Shown: positions 10,918-21,543 of the stretch, in pieces
Numbering within the stretch: the stretch's first letter is position 1
How the letters are laid out: each line of letters begins with the position of its first letter
Assembly: GCA_039545295.1 (NCBI GenBank)
Contig: BCIK01000013.1
Span: 248,001 to 312,000 of the forward strand
DNA from: Udeniomyces pyricola
Taxonomy: Eukaryota; Basidiomycota; Tremellomycetes; Cystofilobasidiales; Mrakiaceae
Direction: 5' to 3'
DNA length: 64,000 nucleotides
The notes under the pieces: model-generated
Databases searched by the model: none
Told to the model about the DNA's origin: nothing
What the model saw: only the letters and a program-made list of their open reading frames with translations
Position numbers and translations under genes: made by a program

Positions 10918-13900
10918 TTAGCCCGCAAGCGGGAGCCCACAGATCTCGCAATCGCCATGATCACGCTCGTTGAAGAAGGTACCTAAGTTAGCGGCGCAAG
11001 AGCGAAAGCGTGAAAGAGAGATAAGAAGGATTTGCGGATTCGTGACGAGAAGGAAGGGGAGGGGGGAGGGGGAGGGGGGGGGGGGGGGGGTTTGTTTAAC
11101 AACAGTTCGATATCAGATAGGTTCCCAAAGAGGCCGATATCGAATTTAAAAGAAAATAATTAAATAAAAACAAGCGGGAAAGAAAGACTCACAATGAGGA
11201 CACGCCATGCCACCCCCAGCACCACCAGCACCCCCAAAGTCTTCCGATGGGATATCAGGGAACCCTCCATCCTCCGCATCCATCTGGTCGTAGATCTCCT
11301 GCGGGATATCGGGATCACGTTGGGTCGTTCGTTTCTTAGGAGTAGCTGAGATTGTCCGAAGAAGAAGAAGAAGAAAAAAGGAGAGAAAAAAAAGAAGGAA
11401 GCACATAGGATTATCAGCTTTGCAAAGCCTCGAGCGAGAGGAATGACAGTTCATGGAGAGAGACAAGACAAGAAGGAAATTTGAATAGATAGCAACAAGA
11501 TCCCTCTGTTGGAAGAAAGCCATGATGATCCGAGGGAATGTGAAGAGAACAAGAAGAAGTAGAAGAAGAGGAAGAAAACGTACCTTCAGCAGCACTGGCT
11601 TTGACAATTCCCATGAGGTCCAACCAACTCTCCGTCTGAACAAGCTCGTTGAGCGCATTGGTACCTTGATCGTCTTGGTTTGGATTTTGATGCCCATCAG
11701 ACGACGAGGCCTCCTTAGGGCCAGCGTTGAAGAGAATCCCACCGGGTCGAGAAGCATGGGCTGTGGCGACTCGAGCAAGAAGATGCATCTCGGGCTACGG
11801 AGGGAGTAAAATGCTGGTTAGAAAACATCAAGAAAGGCGTAACCAAACAAGGCCAGTCGCTTCAAACTCGATACTGCTTTCCAGCCCTTTAGAAGAAGAG
11901 AAAATAATCGGGGGAAAAGAAGAGGACAGAAGAAGAAAACAGAATAAACTCACCTCGCCCAAAACGCCTTCCTTGTCCAAGAATCCCAACAGGTGCCAAT
12001 CGCTTGCCCATTTCTCGACCTCTGATCTCATCTTCCTTTCCTCCTCTCCTCCCGGTTCATACGCTCCGTTGCCCACGATTTTGACGAGCGATTCGACAAC
12101 CTTGCCGACATGTTGGGGATCACCCTGGGCCAACTGACGATTCGCGACCGGGAACGAAGAAGAGAGGAAGAGTGGCTGTTGTTTGGAAGCGATAGGGAAT
12201 CCATGCGTCAGGTTGACGAGGAGGTACTCGATTGGGAAACATGGCTTCGCTGACTGCTTGACTTGAAGGTTGTAAGCGTTTTTGAATCTGGTCAGAGGTT
12301 TCAAGAACGAAGGAGAGAGAGAAGAGGATGAAGAAGTAGGACAAGGAAGAGTGTCAATCTAAAGACCCCTTACTGCTGAAGAGATTTTATGGTCATCAAG
12401 CCCGATAGTGCCTTTCCCCCCCCCCCTTTCTCTCCTCTCTACACCACACCTCAAGACCAAAAGGGACAAGGCACGTACGTATAAAACACATCGGGAATGT
12501 ATCTCTTCTTTTCCTCCTTCTTCACCCGGACAATCCCTGGCTCCACGCTCGCCTCAATCATGTCCGCCCTCACCATCGCCACCGCCTGTTCGCTCGCCTG
12601 AAACGCCATCACGTCTACGGCACCCTCTGCCGTGCCAGTAAGGACGCAGGTGACGAATCGCGAGCCGAAGGTACCGGTCGGGGACGAACGCGAAGGATTG
12701 GGATGCGTTAGCTGGAGGTGGGCTGAGAAAAGGAGCTCAAGGGAGGATAAATAGTATGACTGAGGATGACGCTTGTAGAGGGTTTTGGTGATGTCATTTG
12801 GGTCGCTATTGATTTGAAGCGAAGCGTGATTTAAGCGATATCAGAGGAGATCAGCTAAGTGAGTGATGGTTCTCGACCCAACGCTAGCGATTTTACTTTG
12901 ATTCTCTTTCCTGAACTTACGGGGTCAGATCCGTGTAAACCATGCCAACGACCTGGAGTCCTCTCGCACACCATCCCGCCAACCTCTGAATCCTCTCCTC
13001 ATCCTTCCAAGGCATCTCTACACTGACTCCATCAATCTCCCCTTCCTGATCCGGTTCCTCGACCGCTTCGACGACAGCCTTGACACCCATCGGCACGTTC
13101 TCGTACGCCGCGTATCGTCCGATGAGAAATCCGAACCGCTGCTTGCCGGAACGTCGCCATCCTTGCAAGAAGCCATCGATGAGGCTCGGGCTCGCAAACT
13201 CGACGTGATCGACGAGACGGAACTCTTGAGACTGGAGCGTGATTGCGGAAGGTTGACATTTCGAGCAGATGGATTGAGGCCAAGGGGCATGCGAGCCAGA
13301 TGGGCAAGGGCTCGAGACGCGGAAATCAGGTGGAGACAGTGGGTGAATAGCAGAAGAGGAAGTGGTGGCTTTGGAGGCGGAGATGGATCCAGTGAGTTTG
13401 CGTAGGTAAGCGGGGAAAGAGAGGTGCTTGATCTTGTGGTCCGAGTGGTAGGTTGCATCGTACGGCTGGACGGGACAAAAGATCAACAGATTGGTGTGTT
13501 ATTTTAGTAGGTTTCGTGTCAAGAAACATACATTTCTTGTAAGACCCGCTCTGAGCTTCGAGAGACAGAAAGGAATAACAAGCAGGGAATACAAACCTCT
13601 AGTGGCATGCAGTAATCGCACATGCCTTTGTCACCATGGCGGCACATCTTGCCATCTCGCTCGCGAGGGATCATACCACTTTGAGTCTTGTAGTAGACAT
13701 CAACTGAAAGATGAAGATTCATAGATCGTGAAGGGTAGGAGACGAATGATGACCGGGGGGGCGATGTCAGACGGAAGCTGTCCAAAGACGAGGATTCCGC
13801 ACGTGTAGAGAGCAGTCTCGGGCTGGACTTACTGTCTTCCTCCTGAACGGTCGAAAGATCAACCCTTCGTTCCGGAGGAACATACAAGCTCGAGGATGCC

Positions 13901-14535
13901 TCGAGAGGGTCGTCGATCGGCTCCGAAGATGACAGTGTCGCTGGCCGAGGCGCAGGAGCGACGGCGGGTGTGGATGGCTTGGAAGTCGAGCTTGAGGGAC
14001 GGAAGTCGATGAAGAGCATCTCGCCGTTTCTGAGTTTGGAAAGGACGAATGTGGAGAGACCATCGGTAAGCCCTTGACGGTCAGATCGTTCAAGGATGAA
14101 CACCATCAGGCAAAACTGGAAACAGACTTGAAACCCATGTCGTCAACGGTCCTTCCGAGAAGACTGTCGAGTGGGAGCTTGTCTCCGGCCGAACCAGGCT
14201 GATTTGACAGGGTGATGGTGCTGGGGTCGACATCTCCGAGGGTGGCGATGATCTGTAAGACAGACGGGTGATACAGAGGGGAGAAGTGTGTGAGAGGCGA
14301 TTGGCTAGTGAGGCAGTGAGAGGGTTGAAATGACTAGGTGGAGACAAGGAGGGAGCTGCGTGGAAGGGAGTAACGCATTGGCAGGGGAAGGGGGGAGAGA
14401 GAGGGGGGAGCTAGGCTTGCGAAACGAAAGAGGAGGACGGACCTGGTTGGCGAGGTCTTGACCTTTGGTGGAAGGCGAGACTTGGATTCGCGCGGTGCCC
14501 TCTTTTGATCGGAGACGGATAGTGAGTAGAGACAT
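10918..14535 (-). CDS. NPL4: NPL4, Cdc48/p97 cofactor for ubiquitin-dependent extraction
   Basis: Predicted 718-aa Npl4, which partners Ufd1 and Cdc48 to unfold ubiquitylated proteins. Exons: 14535-14443, 14252-14128, 14029-13833, 13703-13597, 13465-12921, 12805-12479, 12287-11954, 11794-11584, 11345-11193, 10982-10918; all phases agree. Order of parts: N-terminal ubiquitin-like fold (1-80, ending [18 protein letters not shown]); zinc-binding zf-NPL4 part with [13 protein letters not shown] and [18 protein letters not shown]; the MPN-like NPL4 domain with [43 protein letters not shown] and [11 protein letters not shown]; then a NZF-type finger whose four cysteines are split between the last two exons (CPHC, then CEICGLP). 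Yeast Npl4 lacks this finger and mammalian NPL4 has it. The start is the first ATG, encoding [13 protein letters not shown]. Confidence 0.95.
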
Positions 14536-15156
14536 GATCGTGATGGACTGAGTTGAGGAAGGGGGGAATGGATACGAGCGGAGATGGTGTCGGCTGAGAT
14601 CAGACGTCACGCGTCAGATCTCAGATCAGAGGACCGGCCGGGGAAGAGCGCAACACCGTCGTCATGCTGCATCCATCCATCCATCCATCTGTCAATATAT
14701 ATGTATAGTAATATTACCATCAACTCCATTGGCCGGATTCGTATGCATATAAACCCTTTTTGATATATATATATATATGTTGAGATATTCAGACAGACTG
14801 ATGAGTCAATGAGTCTCAATCAGTACGTACAGCGGTCGATTTGGCTTGATCTACCGGATGACGTGTATTATGATTATTATCATCATCATCATTATTAATA
14901 TCAATAAATTTCGTTGCTCAACTCAAGGCCTCGGTCTCCTCAAGATCTCTCACCCAGCATCTCATTGCAGTTGCAGTTGCAGTTGCAGTTGCAGTTGCCG
15001 TTGCCGGCGCAAGTGACGACGTCCCTTCCCAACCTGTCCCATCCATCTTCATCTGCCCGCGCCCGCCCTTGCACTTGCACTTTCCCCCTCCCTCCAGTAG
15101 TCCCCCTCCTTCCCCACCTTCCCCTCCTTCCCACCCATCTCCCCCCTCTCGCCTGG
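14536..15156. promoter_or_regulatory. Divergent region between NPL4 and MIC60
   Basis: About 620 bp between the two starts, with a CATC run (14670-14689), a TA run near 14764-14778 and five CAGTTG units (14968-14997) just upstream of MIC60. Open frames through it are repeat-driven. No specific regulatory motif was identified. Confidence 0.45.
14968..14997. repeat. (CAGTTG)5 hexanucleotide repeat
   Basis: Five tandem copies of CAGTTG, followed by near-copies (CCGTTG). It lies about 160 bp upstream of the MIC60 start codon, probably in its promoter or 5' UTR. Confidence 0.9.
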
Positions 15157-18100
15157 ATGGTCTACACCCCATCAATCGCCCAGCGGGCATCCCTCTCGGC
15201 CAGGCAACATGCCGTCTCCCGCTCCGCCGTTCGCGTCAGGGTACGCTCATCCTCACTCTTCCACTGTACTGTCTCTCCTCCCTCGCTAGGATCGATCGAC
15301 ATGGTCTCCCTACGCTTTTCTGCTTTCTAGCTTGATCCTTCCAAACGGCCCATCTTGTTTCACCGCTCTCCTCTGTCCAACACCCCATCAAACCGGCTTG
15401 AACGTCTTCCCTCCAAATTCATACCACAACCATCTCAGGGACTGACATCCATCTCTGGTCCTCACCTGCTCACCTCTATACTTTCTTCCTCTCCGTCTTC
15501 ACACTCTTTTGGGTCGTTTCTCTCGCACGTCATGCCTAATCTTCCCCTTCCCAACAGTACTACGCTACCCCTCCATCCCATTCGCCTATGACTCAGCCCC
15601 CGCCAGTGGGTCCGTCGAGTAGCCCCGTCTCTGCGCCTGACACGCCTGTCTTGAAGCGAGTCGTCCCTGTCGTGCCACCGCTCGGCCAGGAGCCCATCAT
15701 CGTCTCTACCATCGCCCCGAAACCGACCGTCGTCGTCGGTACTGCCCCGGCTACCAACATCCCCAGGGTTCCCGTCACCCCACCTCCTAGCGACATTCCT
15801 CCTCAAGGGCCCAAGCCTGGACGAGGCTCGTTCAAGAAGTTTGTCTACTGGGTCGGAGCGCTCTCGTAAGTTGCCGCCCATTCAGACATCGATATCAGAA
15901 ACGCGTCCAAGCAGGCGATGCCAGAAAAACCCCCCATCAACGGCGAGATCCCAACTGACCGACGGTTTCCCCAATTTGTTGATGCTCCATAGCTTCGTCT
16001 TTTACTCGACTGCGACCTATGCCGCACTTCACAACGACACGTTCGAGGACATCTACGTCAAATACATCCCTGGGGGTGCCCCCTTGCTTGAGTGGGCTGA
16101 GGACCGTGAGCTAGATCGCGTCGGAGCGGAGAGCATCCTCGGTGCCGTTAGCAACGTGTCGGAGTGAGTGTTGGAATGATGTGGCTCTCGATTGGGACAT
16201 CGTGTCATGAGAGAGCAGGAAAATCAAAGAGGCAGGGAAGAGCGGCAGCAAGATAGATTTGGACATGTACTCATCGGCTGTTTGCCTTGTCAATTGTTTT
16301 TTCTTCTTCTTCGAACCCCCCATTCTGGATGCTCATGACAGCAAAGCCTCTACGGCTTACAACAGAATGACTGGAAACCTTCCTACTCCCAGACAAGCCG
16401 CTCGACACACCTCCGAGGAGACGGCCGACCTTCAGCGAACGATCGAGGCCAAGGCGGCCGAACTTAAGAAGAAAGCCGCCCAATCGACCCACAGCCTGAC
16501 CGACTCGGCTCAGGAGCTTGCCCAGGACGCTCGAGCTAAGGCCGCTAACCTTGCTCACGCCGCTCAAATCAAGCTCAACCAGGCGACCGGCAAGGCCCAG
16601 GACGCCGTCAACGAGGTCGAGAAGAATGCAACCAAGCCGGAGGAGCCTCAGTCGACCGCCGGCGAGGACGCCCGAGCCAGGCTCTTTGCACCCGTCGACG
16701 ACTCCAAGCTTGCATTCGTCGATGGCAGGACCGAGGCTGAGAAGAAGGCGACCGAGCTCAAGAACAAAACCGAATCAGCCGCGCGAGACGGCAAGAACAA
16801 GGTCGAATCGACGGCACAAGACGCCAAAGCTCGTGCCGAGGCTGCCGCTCGTGACGCGAAGGCCCGCACCGAATCTGCCGCCCACGATGCTCGCGTCAAG
16901 GCCGATTCGCTTGCTCAAGACGCCCGTACCAAGGCTGAATCTGTCGCCCGAGACGCCCAGACCAAGGCCGACGAGGCTGCTTCGGCTGCTCAGGCCAAGG
17001 CTCAACAGCTCGCTCAATCGGCTCGATCCGCCACCGCCGACGCTCGCGACGCCGCTCAGAAAGCTGCTCAGGATGCCGAAGTCGAGGCGAAGCGACTTGC
17101 CGACCAAGCTTCAGCCCTTGCTCACGACGTTGGTAAGAAGGCTGAGCAGGCTGCCTCGGATGCCCAAGCCAAGGCTGCTGCCCTGGCTCGCTCGGCCCGT
17201 AACGCTTTTGCCGAGACCAAAGACGCCGCCGTCCGAGCTGCTGCTGAGGCCGAAGACGAGGCCAAGTACCTCGCCAACCGAGCTAGCGCGTATGGCGCTG
17301 ACCTCAAGGCCCGCGCTGAAAAGGCTGCGTCCAACGCTCAGGCCGAGGCCGCTCGACTCGCATCGGAGGCTCAGGCCAAGGGGGGCGAGATCGTTGACCG
17401 TATCGGCAAGGGTGCCGACGAGCTCGGTCGTGAGGCCAAGAAGGAGGTTGCTGCGCTCCAACAAGCCGGCTCCAACGCTGCCCAAGCTGTGAGCGACAAG
17501 GCTTCCGAGGTTCAGCACGAAGCTGCCGATGAGCTTGCTCACCTTCAGACCGAGGCCGGCAAGCTCGCCAACCAAGTCGGCCGAAAGGCCAACGAAATCG
17601 GTCACGCCGTCGAGGACAAGTCCGCCGAGCTCAAGGATCAGGTGCTCTCCGCCCTCGGTGCCGCCAAATCGACCGCTCAATCGACCGCTAACCAGGCCTC
17701 GGCTGCCGTCTCGGACGCTGTCGACAAGACCTCGGCTGCCGCCTCCAACGCCGCCCGATCGACTGAGCAGGCCGCGCACGATATCAAGGCTCGAACTGAG
17801 CAAGCTGCCCACGACGCCAAGGTCCGAGCTGAGGGTGCCGCTCGCGACGCTCAAGCTCGTGCCTCATCCACCGCTCAGGAGGCTTCTTCGACCCTTTCTA
17901 ACCTTGCTTCCTCTGCTGTCCGATCGACCGAGCACGCCGCTCACGACGCCAAGGCTGCCGCGTCCCAGACCGCCTCGGCCGTCGAGAAGAAGGCCGCCTC
18001 TGCTACCTCGGGTGCGAAGGAGCAAGTTGCCAACTGGTCCGAGGGAGTCGAGAGTCTCGTTCATCAAGCCGAGCAAGCTCTCAAAGGCACCGTCAACCAA

Positions 18101-20016
18101 GCCGAGCAACACCTCAAGAGTACCGTTGACCAAGCCGAGTCCAAGGTGCACAAGGCTGAAGAAAAGGTTAAGGCTCGCGTCGACAAGGACGTTATGCACG
18201 ACGATCTCAAGCCATGGACCACGCCTTTGCCCATCGGTCACGAGCCTCCCCCCGGTTACTACGTTCCCAAGAAGGCCGCCCCTCCTCCTGCGGTCTCGAC
18301 GAAGCCGAAGCCCAAGTCGGGCGGACCCGCCGCTCCCGCTGCTACCACCTCCACCCCACCTCCTGCTGCTACCACCTCGACTGAGCCTCTTCCCCTTCTT
18401 GCTCCCGCCGTAAAGTCGTTCTCGACTGGCGAGCCCATCATTGCTCAACTCGCCTCCACGATTGACTCTCTCACCTCTTACCTCTCCTCTTCCCCTACTT
18501 CTACCTCGTCCCCGGCGCCCAAGGAACTCATTGCCTCGGCCCAATCCGACCTCGCTGCTCTCTCCTCTCGCCTTGTTTCCGTCCGCGAAGAGTCCCGCAA
18601 ACAGCTCGAGACTCAGATGGCCGAGCGGGCTAAGCAATTCGAGGGCGAGTTGAACGCCAAAGAGAAGGAGTTGGGACAGGAGTTGGAGAAGAGGGAGGAA
18701 GGTTGGAAAAACTTGGTTGAGGACGAGAGGGAACGATTGGTGGGGGCTTTCAGGCAGAGGTTGGACAGGGAGTTGGAGGTGCAGAGGGAGATTATTGACC
18801 AGAGGTGAGTTTCTTGTAGTTTTTTTTATTAAGTTGGAGGAAGAAGAGAGAGAAAGAGAGATTGGATGACCAAGATGATGGCTTGCAATCACTAACTACT
18901 GATCTCAACCTTCCACCCTGTCCCCTTTCGCATTTGCGTCACGTCTCCAGACTCAAGGAAGAAGTAATTTCTCAGGGCGTCGAGCTTCAGAAGAAGTGGC
19001 TCGCTGACGTCAAGGCCCAGGTCGAGAACGAGCGAGGCGGTCGACTCTCCAAGATGGGCGAGCTCGAGTCGGGCCTCAAAGATCTCGAAAAGGTCACGCT
19101 CAAGAATTCGGAGTTGTTGGAGGACAACTTGAGGGTCCAGGTATGTTTTGTTTTTTCTTTTTTGGGAAGGGAAGCGGGGGGCGGGGGAGGGGACGAAGAA
19201 ACCGAAATCGCTCCCGTGTTTGTGGCTGGCGATTGAATCTTGACGAGTTCGAAATGCTGATGATCTGATTTTGCGTGATCCTCTCCAGTCTGTTTGGTCC
19301 GCCCTCCGTGCGCTTCAAACCGCCATCGACCAACCCCGTCAACCTTTCAACACCCAGCTCGAGGCCCTTCAGAAGCTGACCACTACGTCCCCTACTACCC
19401 ACTCCTCTGCGACGACCTCTGCTGTCCCCATCGCACTCGCTTCGATCTCTCCCTCTACCCCTGTCGAGGGCGTTGAGACCCTCCCCACCTTGACCTACTG
19501 GTTCACGAACAAGGTCGCCCCTCGGATTCGGTCCGTTGCCCTCGTGCCCGAGACGGCCGACGTCGGCGTGCTCAGTCACATGGCCTCGGCCGCGTTGAGC
19601 TGGGCGTTGCTCTTGAGGCCTAAGGGACCCGTCGAGGGAGATGACGTCGGAAGCGTGCTTTCTCGAGCGGAAGATAGGTTGGCGAGGAAGGATTTGGATG
19701 GAGCGGCGAGGGAAGTGAATGCGCTCAAGGGTTGGGCTGGCGTCTTGGCTCAGGATTGGTTGAGGGAGGCGAGGAAGAGGTTGGAGGTCGAGCAGGTCAT
19801 TCAGGTATGTTTTTGGATTGGATATCTCTTTGGTCGGCAGAAGGTATTTAGGGGTTGATTGAGTGTATAGTCTAATCAGCCACTGACTTTTTTCTGGATT
19901 CCTTGCGTCTTGCAAATTCTCCCTAAACACACACACACACTCACACTGTCTCTCTCGATTCTTCCTCTCAGGTCGTCTCTACCGAAGCCACCCTCGAGTC
20001 CCTCTTGGTCGTTTAA
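15157..20016 (+). CDS. MIC60: MIC60 (mitofilin), MICOS core subunit with LEA-like expansion
   Basis: Inner-membrane protein that builds crista junctions. Exons 15157-15240, 15558-15865, 15993-16163, 16342-18804, 18951-19140, 19289-19804, 19972-20016 join in frame to 1258 codons; fungal Mic60 is usually about 550-750 aa. Order: Arg-rich presequence (1-28, SLSARQHAVSRSAVRVR); Pro-rich segment; one TM near 123-143; about 600 residues (205-800) of Ala/Lys/Asp/Glu-rich helical repeats; a PLPIGHEPPPGYYVPKKA spacer and Pro/Thr linker; coiled coil; and the mitofilin domain with LARKDLDGAAREVNALKG, LAQDWLREARKRLEVEQ and C-terminal LESLLVV. The repeat has an 11-residue period (SAAHDARVKAD, SLAQDARTKAE, SVARDAQTKAD) like group-3 LEA proteins. 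It sits inside one 2463-nt exon that is phase-2 at both ends. The family assignment rests on both ends; the insertion is the oddity. Confidence 0.93.
16420..18190 (+). repeat. LEA-like 11-mer coding repeat within MIC60
   Basis: Degenerate 33-nt periodic coding sequence giving 11-residue units rich in A, K/R, D/E and S/T, with a recurrent core (A/S)xAxDAxxKAE. Two better-conserved blocks (about 16770-17350 and 17640-17900) flank more diverged ones. Composition is strongly GC-rich because of Ala/Arg/Glu codons, so all six frames stay open over long distances, producing large antisense shadow ORFs. Boundaries are approximate. Confidence 0.8.
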
Positions 20017-21543
20017 ACGAAGGCAATAAAGCACAAAACATCAAAGCCCCGATCTGGCCTGAGTGACTAGAAAAAAAAAAGAAAAAAAGAGAAGGGAGAA
20101 AAAGCAAGAATTACAGGAAACAAGAGTCGGTTGATGGTCATGTGAGACTACAGATTTGACTTCAGGAATCTTTTTACATACCATATTCCTAGCTCTCTCA
20201 TGTTTCTTGTTTGTTCGTCTTGTTTGTTCGGTTTTCTTCTTTTTTCTTCTTTCTTTTTTTTTTCCCTATTCTACTCGCTCTTCTTTACTTTGACTTCTGT
20301 CTTGACCCGTTTTGAAGCTCGATCGTTTGGTCTTTTTCTTCTTCTTTTTTCCTCCTCTTAGTCTCTTTGCGATCATCTCCCTTTCTCTCTTTCGATCTAT
20401 CTCGACCACCACCTCCCTTTTCCCCTTTTTTTTCCCCCCTTTTCTCTCTCTTTCTCTCTCTCTCATTCTTCCACCTAGTTTCTTTTCCCTTTTGGGCTAG
20501 TTCCGCTCACGTCCTTTGTAGCACGTGCTTGTGTCTATATATATATAACGTCTCTTTCTTCGAGTCGCTCTCGACTCATCATCATCATCATCATTGAAAA
20601 GAGAAAAAGAAAGCAGAATGATTCATTCATATGACACACCCACAAGGCCTTGGCAGATATACGACTGGCCAAGTTAGTAGTACATGCGTGCATCCTTTTT
20701 TTTCTTTTTTTTTCGCTACGTATGTTTTTTAAGTTACGTACGTACGTCGTCATCAGCGAAGCTTATGGTAAACGTGCGTCCAGAACGAACGCACGTCCAT
20801 GAAATCGAAAAACCCCCCATCTTATTGGCGTTCATTCAGACCCTTTTTTTTTTTTTTTTTTGACCGCTGGTATACAGCTACTGATGGAAATTCGATCTCT
20901 TTTCCCTCCCCCCTCCGTACTTGATACACATGAACTGATCAAAAGAAGAGATGATCGAACCCTCACACGCACGTAAACCCAGATTGGGAACAGGACCAAC
21001 CGATCACTTTGGTAGAAGAAAAAAAAAATCAGTTAACATACATAGATAAAAATCCGGAAAGAGATTGGCACATTAGGGAAGAAACGATGAAATGATTTGA
21101 TAAACAACAAAAAATTATCCCCAAGTCAAGACCGATCAAATTACCCGCTAATGAGGAGATCAAGAATCAAGAGAACCGGAAAGTACAAAATAAAACAAAA
21201 GAACAACCCCGAGAGATCGTTTTATTTTATTTTATTTATTACATGTGACTACGAAATGAGAGGATGAAAGGATCGAGATGGGAGGAACGAAGAGGGTAGG
21301 AAGTACAGTACTAGGAGAGATGATATCATATGTCCTTTGTGAGTCGGATTAAGTACTTAGTTACACGTCCGTCCGTCCGCCGGCCGATGATCATCAGAGC
21401 CGAACTGAGAGACTATCGAGAGCGGAAGAAGGAAAAGAGGAACTATCAAGGAGTTTGGGTAGGAATGGATTACCACTGGAGAAAGAAGGAGAAGAAGAGA
21501 ACGTGATGATCATAGATTAGCTTTTCAAACGTCACTTTCACGT
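20017..21543. other. Convergent 3' intergenic region (1.5 kb)
   Basis: No gene is recognised between the MIC60 and cysteine-rich gene ends. It holds many pyrimidine homopolymers (20250-20500, 20838-20862), a CATCATC run near 20577-20594, and AT-rich sequence at 21000-21250. None of its ORFs looks like protein. Confidence 0.55.

Noticed and set aside
17864..18892. Antisense ORF of 342 codons inside MIC60 (and others at 17111-17854, 16518-17492 and 17529-18413)
   Set aside because: GC-rich repeat coding leaves all frames open. The translations are Leu/Arg/Ser-Gly low complexity, while the + frame has the mitofilin ends and consistent splicing.
20838..20862. Poly-T runs as terminators or retroposon tails
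   Set aside because: Homopolymers of this size are scattered throughout introns and intergenic DNA here and no retroelement coding or target-site duplication is visible.
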